Of a DNA stretch of 64,000 nucleotides, positions 11,448 to 23,451 are shown in pieces. A program made the translations under genes and the position numbers. The notes beneath the pieces are model-generated. The model was not told the origin of the DNA. It worked only from the letters and a program-made list of their open reading frames with translations, and made no database searches. This DNA comes from Zygnema cylindricum (Eukaryota > Streptophyta > Zygnematophyceae > Zygnematales > Zygnemataceae), in NCBI GenBank assembly GCA_037447655.1, contig JBBHKE010001201.1:119291-183290 (forward strand), written 5' to 3'. Each line of letters begins with the position of its first letter. The stretch's first letter is position 1.

Positions 11448-11639
11448 GTAAGACACGTGGCACTATGGTCTGACACGTGGCACTATAGTTGTGGTACCAA
11501 ATTAAAAAATCAATAACATCAAAAATGGTTTAAAAATAGTTTTTGAAAAAATTAGTTTGAAGTTTGTTAAGTGCAATGTTTTTTATTTAAGCTTTTATTG
11601 CGAATAACCTAATTAAATAAAACTACGTGAATTGATGGT

Positions 11640-12203
11640 GGAAAAAGGGAGGGAGGGGGAGGGGGAGGGGGAGGCAGAAGGGTTAAAGGGAAAAGTGAGA
11701 GAGGGATTGTGGAAGAGAAAGGGACGGGGAGGGGAGGATAGGGAGAGAGGGGAGAGAGGGGGCGAGGAAAGGGTAGGGAGAGGGAGGTAGAGCAAAATCG
11801 AGGGCGTTGGGGAGGTGAGAGGGAGTTTAGAGGAGGCGAAGGAGAGAATGGGAGAGTTGGAGGGGCGAAGAGGCGTGCGAGTGGGAGAGGTCGGGTTAGA
11901 GAGAGTGAGAGGAAGTGGGGGGATAGGGCTCGGGTAAAAGAAAGTGGGAGAAGAGGGGGAGAGTGTGAGGGCGAGGGGTGGAGAGGGTATATGGGGGAGA
12001 GGGGAAGAGGGAGAAATGGGAAGATGGGGAGAGGGGAAGAGGGGAAGAGGGGAAGCGGTGTAACTTGAGAGTGTGGAAGCGGTGTTTAGGGGGAGAGGAG
12101 CCAAAGAGAGAAGAAATAGAAAGGAGAGGCAGAGTGTGTAAAAAGAGTGGAGTGAGGGGAAAAGACGGGTAAATTGCTGTGAGGGAGAGAGGGGGAAAGA
12201 GGT
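11640..12203. repeat. Polypurine tract in intron 2, first part
   Basis: Over 560 bp almost free of pyrimidines on the plus strand, built from gggagag and gggaaga words. It is preceded by tacgtgaattgatggtggaaaa, which matches the linker before the second tract of the next intron (tacgtgacgatgatggaaaa near 16159). The tract is interrupted by an LTR insertion at 12204 and resumes at 13275. Frames in it are artefacts. Confidence 0.9.
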
Positions 12204-13274
12204 TATTAAATTTGTGTATTTTCTAGGTCTGAATTTATTCTATGTGTTTGTCAGATGGTCTTGTCTAAGTCATCCTTACTTGTCGTAGTCACTGGAAGAC
12301 AGAGATAGCCATGGCTGCCCCCATAGTCAAAAATAAGAAACAGGCAAAAACAGGCAGGAAAACTGATAGGTGGCCAAAATGTTGTTCAAAACCGGATTTG
12401 AACCTGGGTTTGTGGTTCGCTATGTAGACGTAAGCCTTATCCAATAAGGCGTTACCGAAACGATACACGTGACGGGTTTCAAAGATATATAAACATTAAC
12501 GCAACAGCTACTTAACAGTAGACTAACCAAAAGGAGCAATTCATGCATGTACGCGAATCTGAACCATGTAAAATATGTTTCGATCGGACTGCCGACATTA
12601 TAGCCGCCACGCGAAGTGAGCTTTTGGCGGCATACGGAGATAGCGTCACGCAGTGCCACGTGGCGCCACATTATTTGATACCGGAGAAGATGGGAGGAGG
12701 AACCATGGCTTCCGATTTGACAGGTGTCACCTTGTAGACCTTGTCGTACAATGGACGTACAATAAGTACATCGCCCATTGTACCTTCTTGTACTTTATAG
12801 TGTTCCTTATTGGACTAGGGTTTAGTAGTAGGTAGTCGTGAGTAGGCAGACCAAGACTTAGTGATATTTAGGTACCTCTGTCTAAGAGAGCTTGTAACTA
12901 TAAAGGTCATCTTTGACCAGCCATAACTGAATGCTCGGGTGAGCAAATTCAGTGATTCTTTTTGCTGCGGACTCAAGGGAGTCTAGGAAACACAAGGGTG
13001 TAGTCGGTCAGAGGCTTTTGCTTGTCACGGTGGCACTTATTCAGTGGGAAAGTCAAAGTGTGGAATATTGTCCAAAACACATATTCAAGCTTTGCATTCT
13101 GTGGCGGAACTGAGCACACACAATGTCTTATCTTCACAGGGGTGAAGTTGTATTGGGATTTTGATTATCAAGGGATCATTCATTTGGGTTTATATCAACT
13201 TGGAGTCTGCACTATCTAGATAAGCTTCTTTTGGATCTGCGAATTCTGTGGGCAATGGAGCCCATAGAATTTCA
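12204..13274 (+). mobile_element. Solo LTR of family X, inside the polypurine tract
   Basis: It matches the solo LTR at 40775-41961 over most of its length, from the start (attaaatttgtgtattttctagg against gttgatatttgagtatttttttagg) to the end catagaatttca. It is flanked on both sides by GAGGT (12199-12203 and 13275-13279), a 5-bp target duplication taken from the purine tract. The initial TG has decayed to TA. No internal retroelement sequence accompanies it, so it is a solo LTR left by LTR-LTR recombination. Length about 1.07 kb. Confidence 0.85.
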
Positions 13275-14842
13275 GAGGTAAAGGTAGACGTTTAGAGGGC
13301 GAAAAATAAATATTAGGAGGGGGAAAGAGGTAGAAGGAGATTGGGAGAGGCGGCTTGGAGGAGAGGGTGAGATGGTGAGCGTAGGAGTGGGTTATTGCGG
13401 GGGGGGGGAGGGAGTGAGAGAATAGAAAGAGAGGAGGGAACGTGATGGTTGGGAATAGAGTTGGGAGAGGGAGTGAGGTGGACACAGTGAGAGGAAAAGA
13501 GGGGAACAAGAGGAGAGGGGAAGAAAGGGTAGGGGGTGAGGGTGAGAGATGGGGAGGAAGTGAAGAATAAGAAGGGGGAGATGGAGGGGTAGGACTAGGG
13601 GAGAAGACGAGAAAAGGAGATTTTTAGGGGGGCGAGGGGAAGAGGGGAAGAGGGTGAAAGAGGAAAAGGAAAAGAAGGGAGAGGGAGGGGTGAAGGAAGG
13701 GGAAGAGGAAGGAGAGATGCAAAGGAAGAGGAGGCGGAGAGGGAGAGAGAGAAAGAGGACGAGTGAAAGTGAGATAGAGAGAGAACGAGAGGAGGAGAAA
13801 AAGGGGGACACAAATTGCAAGAGTGATCGCGAGAGGGAGGGTGGGGGGGCAAGTGAGAGTGAGAGAGGGGAGGGGGAAGAAGAGAAGGCGAGAGAGGGAG
13901 AGAGGAGGAGATGAGTGGAGAATAAGAGGGCAATGGAGACGGAGAAAGAGGGGAGGGAGAGTGAGAGGGAAACAACAGGGGTGTAGGGGACAAGGGGAGA
14001 GAGGGAAAAGTGGGACAAAGAGGGAAAAAGGGGGGGAGATGTGGGAGGGGGAGAGAAGGTGAGGTAAGGGGGAGTTAAATAGAGGGTGAGGTCGATGGAG
14101 AGAGAGGGGTCGGAAAGGTGAGAAGGAAAGATGGAATGATGGAGAGAAGGGGGGAGAGAGAGATTTAGAGGGAAATGGAGAGGGAAAGGAAGAGAGGAAG
14201 GTGGCGGGGTCAGGAAGTCAAGAGGGGGAGAGGGTAATAGTGGGAGAAGGAGAGGGGGTGAGCAAGAGTGAGTTAGAGGCGGAGGGGGAGGGGAGGAAGG
14301 GGAATGGGATTGAGGGAGGGAGAGAGGTGGGGAGAGAGAGGGGGGAGAGGTGGATTGTGAGAGGGAGAGAGGACGACAGGTTGAGAGCAGGAGAGGGGGA
14401 TATTGATAGGGAGGGGCATAGGAAGAGATAGGGCGAGGGAGATGGGTAGAGAAAAAGGGAGAGAGAGGGGGGGAGAAAGGGAAAAGAGGGGGAGAGGGGC
14501 AAATAGAGGGAGTGAGAGAGATAGATAGAGAAAAGGAGAGAGGAGAAAATAGGTGGGAGGGCGAGATAAGGGGAGAGGCGGAGATGGGAATAGGAAAAGA
14601 GGGCCACAAAGGTAGTGAGGGAGAGAAGGAGAGAGATGGTGGGAGTGAGACAAAAGAAAAGAGGTAAATGGAGAGAGGAAGAAGGGAAAAATAGGAGAGA
14701 GAGAGAGAGAAATGGAGAGGAGTGTGAGAGTAGGAAGGTGGGAGAGGGAGAGGGGGAGACAGAAAAATAAGGTGAGGTCGATAGGGTACAGAGTGGAAGA
14801 GCTGTGGTGAAAGATAGTCGCAGGGGAGGGAGAGGGAGAGGG
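13275..14842. repeat. Polypurine tract in intron 2, second part
   Basis: About 1.57 kb of gggaga-type purine sequence. Together with 11640-12203 it formed one tract of about 2.1 kb before the LTR insertion. It gives a 405-codon Ser/Pro/Leu frame on the other strand that is a composition artefact. Confidence 0.9.
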
Positions 14843-15621
14843 TAATTTACTAAAAACTTATTAATTGAAACTGAGTTAGTTCTTAATAATCAATACTTTT
14901 TTTGAATACTAATCAACAACAAAAAATCAATACATAACACCCGATACTTGCTAATTGATGTTCAACTCTTAATATATAATACTAAAATACTAAAGCTTGT
15001 ACTTGATAATTGATACAATACTAATAAAATTGCGCTTTATAATTTATGTTGAATACCGAATAATTAGTACTTTATAATTAAAACTAATATTTAGTACTTA
15101 ATATTTAATAATTTTCCATTGATAAATATTCAAGATAAAACCCTAAAAAACCCTTAAAAATATAAATGTCACTTCATTCTATTATCCGATATTAATAAAT
15201 TGTATTTAGCGATAAAGAATTAACCTGCTATACTTGATAGTTTATACTTTATACCCATTGCTTTTTAATAAATACGTAATAATTAATAACTTATAATTAT
15301 TACGAAATCATTGTGAAGTGATGTTTTACACTCAATGCTTAATAATTATGACTTTATTATTAAAATTCAATTCTTTCACTAAATACTTCGATTTCAATAT
15401 TTCAGTATTATTAATTAGTGAATAATAGATAAAAAGTAATAAGAAAAAACTAATACTAAAAAATTTATAATCAAAATTTTACAAATAACACAGAATGATT
15501 AATTAAAACTTAACACATTATACTTAATACTTTAATACTCAATAAGCGATTTTTCATAGTTATTTCCTTCACATTGTTTCTCTTTTTTTATGATTAATTT
15601 TGGGGATGACTGTTGTCACAG
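14843..15621 (+). other. AT-rich 3' part of intron 2
   Basis: AT-rich DNA dominated by taata, ttaat and aatac words. Its start (cttattaattgaaactg) matches the start of the AT-rich part of the next intron at about 18426, so it belongs to the duplicated block. It ends in a pyrimidine stretch and gtcacag acceptor. No gene. Confidence 0.75.
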
Positions 15622-15693
15622 ATCTCTACCTTACAACCAGTTGAATGGAAGCATTCCATCATCTATCGGTCAACTGACATTTCTCAAATCCTT
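15622..15693 (+). CDS. LRR exon 3, intact 72-bp unit
   Basis: Again exactly 72 bp, acceptor gtcacag and donor gtaagac, phase 2, encoding a 24-residue repeat containing NQLNGSIPSSIGQLTFLKSL. It differs from exon 2 at scattered positions (Q for N after SSIG, F for S), while splice sites and frame are kept. The donor flank gtaagacacgtgacattgtggttg matches those of exons 2, 4 and 5. Confidence 0.85.
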
Positions 15694-15735
15694 GTAAGAC
15701 ACGTGACATTGTGGTTGTTTTACAAGTCAATTTTA

Positions 15736-18411
15736 TGGGGGAGAAAAGGAGAGAGGGTGAGAGGAGAGTGAAAGATAGGGGGCGAGGGAGGAAGGGAGGG
15801 GGGAGCGGGGGGAGAGGGTGAGGGCCTAAAGAGAAGGGAAAGGTAGACGGGGAGAGGGGGAGGTGGAGAGAGAAAGTGATAGGGAAATAATGAGGGGGAG
15901 AGGGAGGAGGAGAAACAGGGGAGAAAAGAGGAACGGGGAGAGGGAAAGAGAGAGAGAGAGGAGGAAAGGGACGAGATGGAGCGGGAGGAGGAAGGGGAGC
16001 AGAATAAGGAGGGAAGAAAGGGTAGTGGGAGGGGTAGAAAGGGTAAAAAAGGGAGAGGGGGAGAGGGGAAGGGAGGGAGGGAAAGAGAACCATAACATTT
16101 TATAACCGCATGATCTTTTTGAAAAAAAAATTACGAACAACCGAATAATAGATAATTACGTGACGATGATGGAAAACGTGAGGGAGGGGGAAGCATAGGG
16201 GAAATGTGGAAGAGGAGAGGGAGAAGGAGAGGGTTGAAGAGGCAAAGGGGAAAAGGGAGGGAGGAGTGGGAGGGGGAAGTGGAAAAGGGGGAGGGTCAAG
16301 AATAAAAGCAGAGGTAGAGGGGGGGATGATGTAGACAAGGGGGAGAAGGAGAGGGGGAGAAAGGGAAAAGGGGAGGGAAACGGATAGGGAGAGGGAAAGA
16401 GTGAGAGGGAACGGGAGGAGAAGCCATCAAGTGCAGGAGGGAGATGGAGAAAGGTAGGAGGAGAGGGAGGAGGGGGAGGGTGACGGGAAAGGGGAGAGAT
16501 AAAGGGGGAGTTTGTGGGGGAGAGAGGGAGAGGGAGATTGGTTGATAAGCAGAGATAAGAGGGAGATGGCGTCGAGGGGTGAGTGGAAGTGTGAAGAGTG
16601 CGAGAGGTGAAGGGAGGGAGATGGAGGGAGAGAGAGAGCAGGAGAGAAAGAGAGTGAGTGGAAGAGAACCTTAGAGGGAAAAAAGTGAACGGAGGAGATG
16701 AAGAGGGGTAGCGGGAGAGGCGAAAGAGTGGGAGACGAAGAGTAGGAGATGGAGAGAGAAGATAATGAAAAAGGCGGAAAACTTGAGTAGGAGAGACTTG
16801 GAGGGTGATAGGGAGGGCAGGAGAGGGTGAGCGCGGGACATAACGAGAGGAAGGTGAGGGGAAAGGGGGAGAGGAAGGGAGGGGGAGACGAGAAGAAGGT
16901 GAGGGGAGAGAGAGGGCAAGAGTGGGAATGGAGAGAGAGATATGGTGGGAGAGGGCGATAAGGGAGAGGGTGAGGAAGTCAGATTCGAGAGAGAGGGCGA
17001 GAGAGAAATCTAGGGTGCGATTGCGAGGACAGGGAGGACATGAGGGAGAGAGAATGGAGGGATAGGGGGAGGTTAGAGGGAAAACTAGGTAGGGGAGTGG
17101 GGGAGAGGGTGGGCGAGGGAGAGGGGGAGATGCACGGTGGCGGAGAGTAAGAGAAGGGGTGAGGGCGAGAAGGGGAGAGGATAGGATGAAAAGAGGGAAA
17201 AGAGGGGGGAGTGGGGCAAGTGAAGGGGGAGTGAGATGGAGAGGGAGAGGGAGAGTAACAAAGATAACAAGTGAGAGAAAGAGTGGGAGATAGGGAGAGA
17301 GGAATAGGATGAGGCGGGGTAAAGAGGGGAGGTGGGAGTCGACAAAGAAGGGAAACGGGGGCAAGGGAGAGGGTAAAACGAGAGGGAATGAAAGATATGT
17401 TGAAAGGCGAGCTCTAGAGGGGCAGGGGAGAGAGAGGTAGAGGGAAATGGCGAGGAAGAGGGGGAGGGAGAGTGAGAGTAAGGAGAGGGACGAGAAGGAG
17501 GGAAGAGGGGGAAAAAAAAAGGAGAGGAGGAGAGAGGGGGGGAGAGGTGAGGGAAAGGGAGGGCTAAATGAGAGATGTTAGGAAGAAGGGGGAGGACGAA
17601 AGTAATAGGGACAGTGGTAGTTAAAGTGGACGATAGCCAAAGGGAGAGGGAAAGGGTGAGGGAAAGGGAGAGGGTGAGGCTGAGGAGTGAGGGCTGGGTG
17701 GGAGAGGGAGAGGGAATAGGGGATAGAAAAGGGAGAGGGAGGGGAGGAGGATAGGGGGAAAGGGATGGTGAGAGGGAAGGAGAGAATGACGAGGACAAGA
17801 GGGCGGAGTGGGAGGGGTAGAGAATGGTGGAAATAGAGGGAGAGAGAGGGAGGATGAAAGTGGCAAAGGGGGTGGGACGGAAAGAGTAGGGGGGAGGAGC
17901 AAAGAGAGGTTGAGGATGAAGATATAGGGAGGGAAAAAGAGGTGGAAAGGTAAACACACGGGAAAGTAAGAGAGTGGAATAGGGGGAGAGGGAGAGAGAC
18001 ACGGGGAGATATGGAAGTGGAGAGGGGAGAGATGGACAGGTGGAGGTTGGGAGATAGGCATAGGGAAAAGGAGGGACATAGAAAGGGAGACGGTGAGAGA
18101 GACCCGTAAAGAGAGATGTAGACAGAAAGGTAGAGGAGGGGAAGAGAGGAGGAAAGAGGTGAAAGGGGGACATAGGGCGAGATAGTGCGAGAGGCGGAGA
18201 TTGGAATAGAAAAAGAGGGGGATAACTTGAGAGAAAGAGAGGGATAATAAGAGAGGAAGAGAGAGGGAGAGGAGAAAGGGGAGAGAAAATAGGGGAGATA
18301 GAAGGGTTGATAGGGAGAGGGGGAGATGGGGAGAGAGAGAGGTGGAGTGGGTACGGATTGGGAGACGGGGAGAAAGGGAGGATTAGCAATGGGGGTGGGA
18401 GAGGGAAAGGG
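15736..18411. repeat. Giant polypurine tract of intron 3, with AT linker
   Basis: About 2.6 kb of purine-rich plus strand in two arms, 15736-16089 and about 16180-18411. They are separated by an AT-rich linker containing ataaccgcatgatct and tacgtgacgatgatgg. The same linker is seen in inverted form at about 20836-20960, which identifies the inverted block in the next intron. Frames of 402 and 434 codons on the other strand are artefacts of composition. Confidence 0.9.
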
Positions 18412-19240
18412 TATTTTATTTCAAGCTTATTAATTGAAACTGGATACTTAATTGTTTAAAAGTTATTTCTTATTAATCAATACCAATTGAATAGTAATCT
18501 TAAAAGAAAATCAATAAACGACGAGTGAAACTTACTAATTAATGTTTAATTCTAAGAAACTAAAACTTGTCACTTAACAATTGATTTCTAACGTTTAATA
18601 ATGTATAGTTTATGTTAAATACATATTACATAATATTTCATAATTAAAATTAATATCTAGTTCTTAACATTTGTTAATATCTAATGCTACATAATAAACA
18701 AGTCATTACTAAAATGTCACTTTATATCTAATACATGATATTTAATAAATAATATCTAATAATATAGAATAAATTTTCCATGGTTAACTGATACTTAATA
18801 CTCATTATTTAATAATAAATACTTAAAAATCTAATAAATAATAATTTACAATTAATAATTAATGGTTAATTATTAGTTATTAAAACTAAATAAGTTTTAA
18901 GTCATGTTTTACACTGTTGTAAAACTAATGTATTAAAATTTATTTTCTATCAGTAAATATTATATTTTCAATATTTTAAAGTTGTTAAGGAGTAAATAAT
19001 ATCTAATAAGTTATAATAAATAATTAATACCGAAAAAATATGATAAACATTTTACCACTGGCACCTAATAAACAATCAATATCATTATTACTTTATACTA
19101 AATAACTAATTCTTCTCAATTATTCCTTTGATATTTGTTTTTCTTGATAATTTTTTATTGTTGGTTTTGTGGACGTCCATTACAACTTATTAGTAACAAC
19201 CATTTCCTATGATTGATTTTGAATATGGCAATTATCGCAG
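18412..19240 (+). other. AT-rich 3' part of intron 3
   Basis: This corresponds to 14843-15621 in the previous block (shared cttattaattgaaactg near the start). AT-rich, without genes. It ends at attatcgcag, a weaker acceptor than the gtcacag of exons 2 and 3. Confidence 0.7.
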
Positions 19241-19311
19241 AGATCTAGAATCAAACGCCTTGGGTGGCAGCATTCCATCGTCCATCGGTCAAATGAGATC
19301 CTCTAAGACAT
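19241..19311 (+). pseudogene. LRR exon 4, frameshifted (71 bp)
   Basis: The unit reads DLESNALGGSIPSSIGQMRS and is still clearly the same repeat (GGSIPSSIGQ), but it is 71 bp rather than 72 because one base is missing in the stretch corresponding to ctcaaatcctt. Using the same donor (gtaagac) would shift the frame of all later exons. The acceptor is gcag instead of acag and the LT.L positions are lost. Either this exon is skipped, which keeps the frame, or the gene is dead. Confidence 0.75.
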
Positions 19312-19356
19312 GTAAGACACATGGCACTATGGTTGTTTTACAAATCAATGATATAG

Positions 19357-19580
19357 GGGAGAGAGAAAACACGAGAGGAAGAGAGAGTGGGAGCAGGGGA
19401 ATGAGGTTAGGAGACTAAGACTAATGGAGGAAAGGTATACGAGTAAGGGAGTGGATGAGAGGGAAAAAAGAAGATGGATAGGGAGCGGGAGAGGGAGGGA
19501 GAGGGAGAGAGAAATAAGGGAGGAAAAGACGAGAGGTAGCTAGAAGGTGAGAGGAACAGAGAGGGGGGGTGGGGAGTGAG
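19357..19580. repeat. Polypurine tract, first short part of intron 4
   Basis: Purine-rich plus strand after the donor flank (gtaagacacatggcactatggttgttttac), as in the other blocks. It ends abruptly near 19580, after which polarity switches to pyrimidine. Confidence 0.85.
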
Positions 19581-19599
19581 GCGTTATTTAAAAATTAAG

Positions 19600-21083
19600 A
19601 TTCGTGCGCGCGCATGTTCGCGTGCGTTCTTTCCCACTCTCTCCTCTTCCCTACTCTCTCCTCATTAATCACCCTCTCGAAATCCATCGCGCTTTTCTTC
19701 TCGCTCCTTCTCCCTCTCCACATCCTTTTCCCTCTCCCTTTCAACCTTTCCCCCCCTCTCTCTCTACCCCTCTCCCTCTCCTCCCGTCTCTTTTCCTTCT
19801 TGACGCCACTTTCCATGTATCCATCTCACACTTGTCCCCCCCAAATAACCCCCCCCTCTCTTCAAATCCCCCATACGCCTCCACTTCCCCACCCACCTCC
19901 CCTAAAATTTTCTTACAAAGTATCCCTCTTCACTTGCTCAACTCCCCCCGTTTGCCGTCTAATCCCCCTCCCCCCCTCCCCCTCTCGCCCTCTCCCTTCT
20001 CTTGCACTCCACCTTTTGCCTCCCCCCCTCTCCCCCCCCCTCCCCTTTCCCTTGCCCAACCTCTCGTCTTCCCCTACCCACCTCTCTCCCTCAGCTCCCC
20101 CCCTCCCCTCTCCATCTCCCTCTCACTCTCACTCTCCCTTTCCCTCTCGCCCTCTCTCGCCAAGCTAATTCCGTCTCTCTCTCCCCCTCTCCTCATTTCC
20201 TTTTTCAGCTCCCTTCCTCCTCTCTCCCTCTTCACCTATTCCTCTACCCCCTTCTCCCCCCTCCTTTTACTCCAACTCTTGGCCTCTTCGCCTCTCTCAC
20301 GCTCTCCCTACTGCTCTCCTCTCCCCTTTTCACCCTATTCCTATTTCCTCCAATCCCACTCTCACCTTCTCCCGCTTCCCACTCTCACCCTTCCCCTCCT
20401 ATTCTCTCCCAATCCTCTACTCCACCATTTCCATTCTCCTATCCCTCCCTCTCTTCCTATTTCCTTTCCCATCCTCGCGCTTCACCCTTCCCCCACGCAC
20501 AACTCCTAGCCCTCTTCATCTCTTTCTCCCTCTTTCCCCCTCTCCACTATTTCCGTCTCTCTACCTCTCTACCTCTCTCGCCCTCTCTCCCTCTCCCACT
20601 CTCCAACTTGCCGCCAACTTCCTACCCCGTCCCCTTTGCCCTCTCCTCCCCTTCCCCCCACCTCTCCATCTTCTTCACCCTCTTCCTCTCCATTTCCCCC
20701 TCTGCCCCCCCCCCCCCACCACCTTGTTTACCTCTTTTCCCCCTTTCTTCCTCCTCTTCTTCCCTCTTTCCCTAACCCCCCTTCCTCTCCTTCTCCCACC
20801 CCCCTCCTCCCCCCCACCCTCCCGTTTTGCGCCATCGAGTCACGTATATTTCTATAATAAGATTGTTCACAATAAAAATAATTACCTTTTAGAAAGATTT
20901 GTTTATTTAAAGCTTCATGCGGTCAACTGTGATTAAACCACTTTTTATGTGTAATATATCCATATTTCTTCCTCACTCCCTCCCTCGCTCCCTTCCTCCC
21001 TCTCTCGTCCTCTCCCCCCCGGCTCTCTCCCCCCCTTTCCTCTTTCCCTCTCTCATTCTCTCTCTCTCGACCTCTCCCCCTCT
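19600..21083 (-). repeat. Inverted intron block (polypyrimidine on plus strand)
   Basis: From about 19620 to 20825 and from 20965 to 21083 the plus strand is pyrimidine-rich, the opposite of all other LRR introns. Between lies an AT-rich spacer whose reverse complement carries gaccgcatgaagct and tacgtgactcgatgg. These match the intron 3 linker (ataaccgcatgatct, tacgtgacgatgatgg) in the same order. So this is a copy of the tract-linker-tract block turned around. The right breakpoint coincides with the start of an LTR at 21084. Long frames on the plus strand are artefacts. Confidence 0.7.
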
Positions 21084-22145
21084 TGTTGTTCTTTGATTTA
21101 AAATAGACTGCGTAAACACCCAAAGCTATTGGATCCCCAGGGATGAGTAATACAGGTCGATGAGCAATTGTAAACAAATGCCATCCTCTCCATACACGCA
21201 CGTGTCAACCTTGTGACACAGCATTAACTACTCTTCATATTTTCACATAAAATTAAGCTCATCATGTATAAACCAATACATAACTGATGAATCTAACACG
21301 CAAAACACTCAATCGCACAAAATACTCAATCGCACTTGATACATTTGAAAGACCTTGTATTATCCCAAAGAAACAAAGCTACATTATCAACCATGTCTCT
21401 TATCTATGTTCTTTACGCTAGACAACTCTAAATTACCATATCTTCGGTCCCTGCTTTTTTTTATTCATTCATTGGTTTAAGTAAAGCACATACCAATATA
21501 TACTCCTGTAAACCGTCTATTAAACTAACTTCTTGCCAATAAATGACTGACATAAGTGACACAACTTTCACTAATCGAGATTTAATTGCTTATTGTATTC
21601 TGTGAGAAATAAAGCTAATCACAAATTTCCTCTAAAAGTTTGAACCGGACAAATTAGAATTTGTCTGTGCATACACCTCTTGAATTCGTGCCGTCCACCT
21701 TTTCTCATCTAACGGTCCTCGTAGCAGTACCATGTCCACTATATAAATTACTGTTATACAACACCTTAGATTTTGTGTCGTAGGGGCATTTACGAGAGTT
21801 TGTTGTTGAATCGTAACCGTAGTTTCACTTGATCCGAAGACACGTTTTGTTACACCACTTCGAGCCTTGACAAATGAACCTGTGCTATCCACTTAAATAG
21901 CATTGAGTAATAGTGAATGTTTTTAATATTTGTCCACTAATTTATATCACGTAATCCTAAGTCTATCGTGACGCGAGTACTTGTCCACTCGCCGAAATGG
22001 CATCGTACAATATAGATGACATTAGTGACATCATCACGTTGAAATATACCGGCGGCGTTACACCTTGGAGTATTTCACATCGGATCATGTTGTCCTTTAT
22101 GTAACTTAATGATGGAGTCTATATTCTCACTTAAGTTATTCTTGT
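21084..22145 (+). mobile_element. LTR-like element of family Y
   Basis: It begins TGTTGTTCTTTGATTTAAAATAGACTGCG at the edge of the pyrimidine tract and is related to 42804-44132 (which begins TGTTGGTCTTTGGTCTAAAATAGACCGC). Shared words include atcttcggtccc, atatatac-ctcctgta or -acttgtga, and accggcggcgt. No retroelement genes are inside, so it looks like a solo LTR about 1.06 kb long. The right end is set only by the return of purine sequence, and no target duplication was found; the flanks have opposite strand polarity, consistent with a breakpoint at this element. Confidence 0.55.
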
Positions 22146-22422
22146 ATGAAGAGAAAAGAGAGGGGGAGAGGAGGAGAGGGGAAGAGGAGAACTAGGGGAG
22201 AGAGAGAGAGAGAGAAAGGAATGAGGGAGGGAAAAGAGGGAGAGAGAGGGAGAGCGAGAGAACAAGAGAGGGGTAGAGTGGGATATACAGTGGTAGAGAG
22301 GGAAAAAAGGAGAGGGAAAAAGGTGGAGAGGGAGAGATAAAGATAAAAAGGGGGAGAGGAAGAAAGTTGAGGGGAATGGCGGAGTGGGGGGGAGACGGAG
22401 AGAGAGAGGGAAAATGAGAGGT
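22146..22422. repeat. Polypurine tract, right part of intron 4
   Basis: Purine-rich on the plus strand (gagagagagaga and gggagag words), restoring the normal polarity right of the LTR-like element. Confidence 0.85.
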
Positions 22423-23338
22423 TGTTTTTACTCTGTATTTAATATTCAAAACTTAAAAAAAAAAATCTTAATAGTTTACATTGAAATACTGAAAACTTTA
22501 TTAGATAATTTTCATTAATTAATTATTATTACTTATTAATTACTTAGTAGCAAGTAATAATTAATTCATAAATAATCACTATCAAGAAATACTTAATGAA
22601 ATATACTTGATTATAATTAATCAATAATCTAAAACTGAATACTTTATAATCTGTTATTATTAAGGAATTTAAAATGCCTGCCTACTAATTGATATTCAAT
22701 AGTTAGCACCTAACATCCGGTTCTCGATAACTAATAAAACATAATAATATTTACTAGTAATAAAAATAGTAAGAGTTATGATAAAAATAATGATAATGAT
22801 AAAAAATCATGTTTAAAAAATACTAAGAAAATGCTTAATAACATAATACTCATTTATAAGTAATATGTAATAATCATAATCATATAATGAAAAATATATA
22901 TTTAGTAACAATAACCTATCAAAAATAAAATAAAAAAAACAAGTAAAGATAATAATGGCCCAAAACTACCACCAGTAAAACATAAATAAAACTAATTATT
23001 TTTAACTATACAAGATAATTTGTAAAAATCTTTCATATTTATTGAAAATAAATGATAATGTATTTTATTTTCTCCTTTATTTTTTGTTTAATATCGTTTT
23101 TTTTTCGAAATAGTTTGTTGTTTCTAAGAGATTTTATTTTTCAAAAAAAACCGAAAAAATTTAGTGGCGAATCGTGGCAAAGTGGTAAAGCGGGAAATAA
23201 CAAAGTGGAAAAACAAAGGTATACAGACGAATGAGATTGCGTCTTTGAAAATTGTATTCTAAATCTTTTTTTTCCAAATGAAAATTTGTGTTTTTTTTTT
23301 TTTTTTTTTTTTTTTTGCTTTGGGGATGCCCGTTATAG
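22423..23338 (+). other. AT-rich 3' part of intron 4 with poly-T run
   Basis: AT-rich intron end as in the other blocks, closing with a run of about 25 T (near 23292-23316) and then gttatag, an acceptable acceptor. No gene. Confidence 0.7.
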
Positions 23339-23410
23339 ATATTTAGAAAACAACCAGTTGAGTGGAAGCATTCCATCGTCCATCGGTAATTTGACATCCC
23401 TCAGATCCGT
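23339..23410 (+). CDS. LRR exon 5, intact 72-bp unit
   Basis: Exactly 72 bp, phase 2, acceptor gttatag and donor gtaagac. It encodes a 24-residue repeat with NQLSGSIPSSIGNLTSLRSV. It is very like exon 2 (the run NQLSGSIPSSIGNLTSL is identical), although they lie 12 kb apart, which suggests a block copied from, or converted by, the exon 2 block rather than simple divergence in order. Confidence 0.85.
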
Positions 23411-23451
23411 GTAAGACACATGACACTATGGTTATGTTACGCATCAAAATT

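Noticed and set aside
13392-14609. 405-codon minus-strand open frame, and similar ones at 16156-17364, 17085-18389 and 19604-20775
   Set aside because: They are Ser/Pro/Leu-only translations of polypurine or polypyrimidine tracts with no stops for compositional reasons; several frames on the same strand are open at once.
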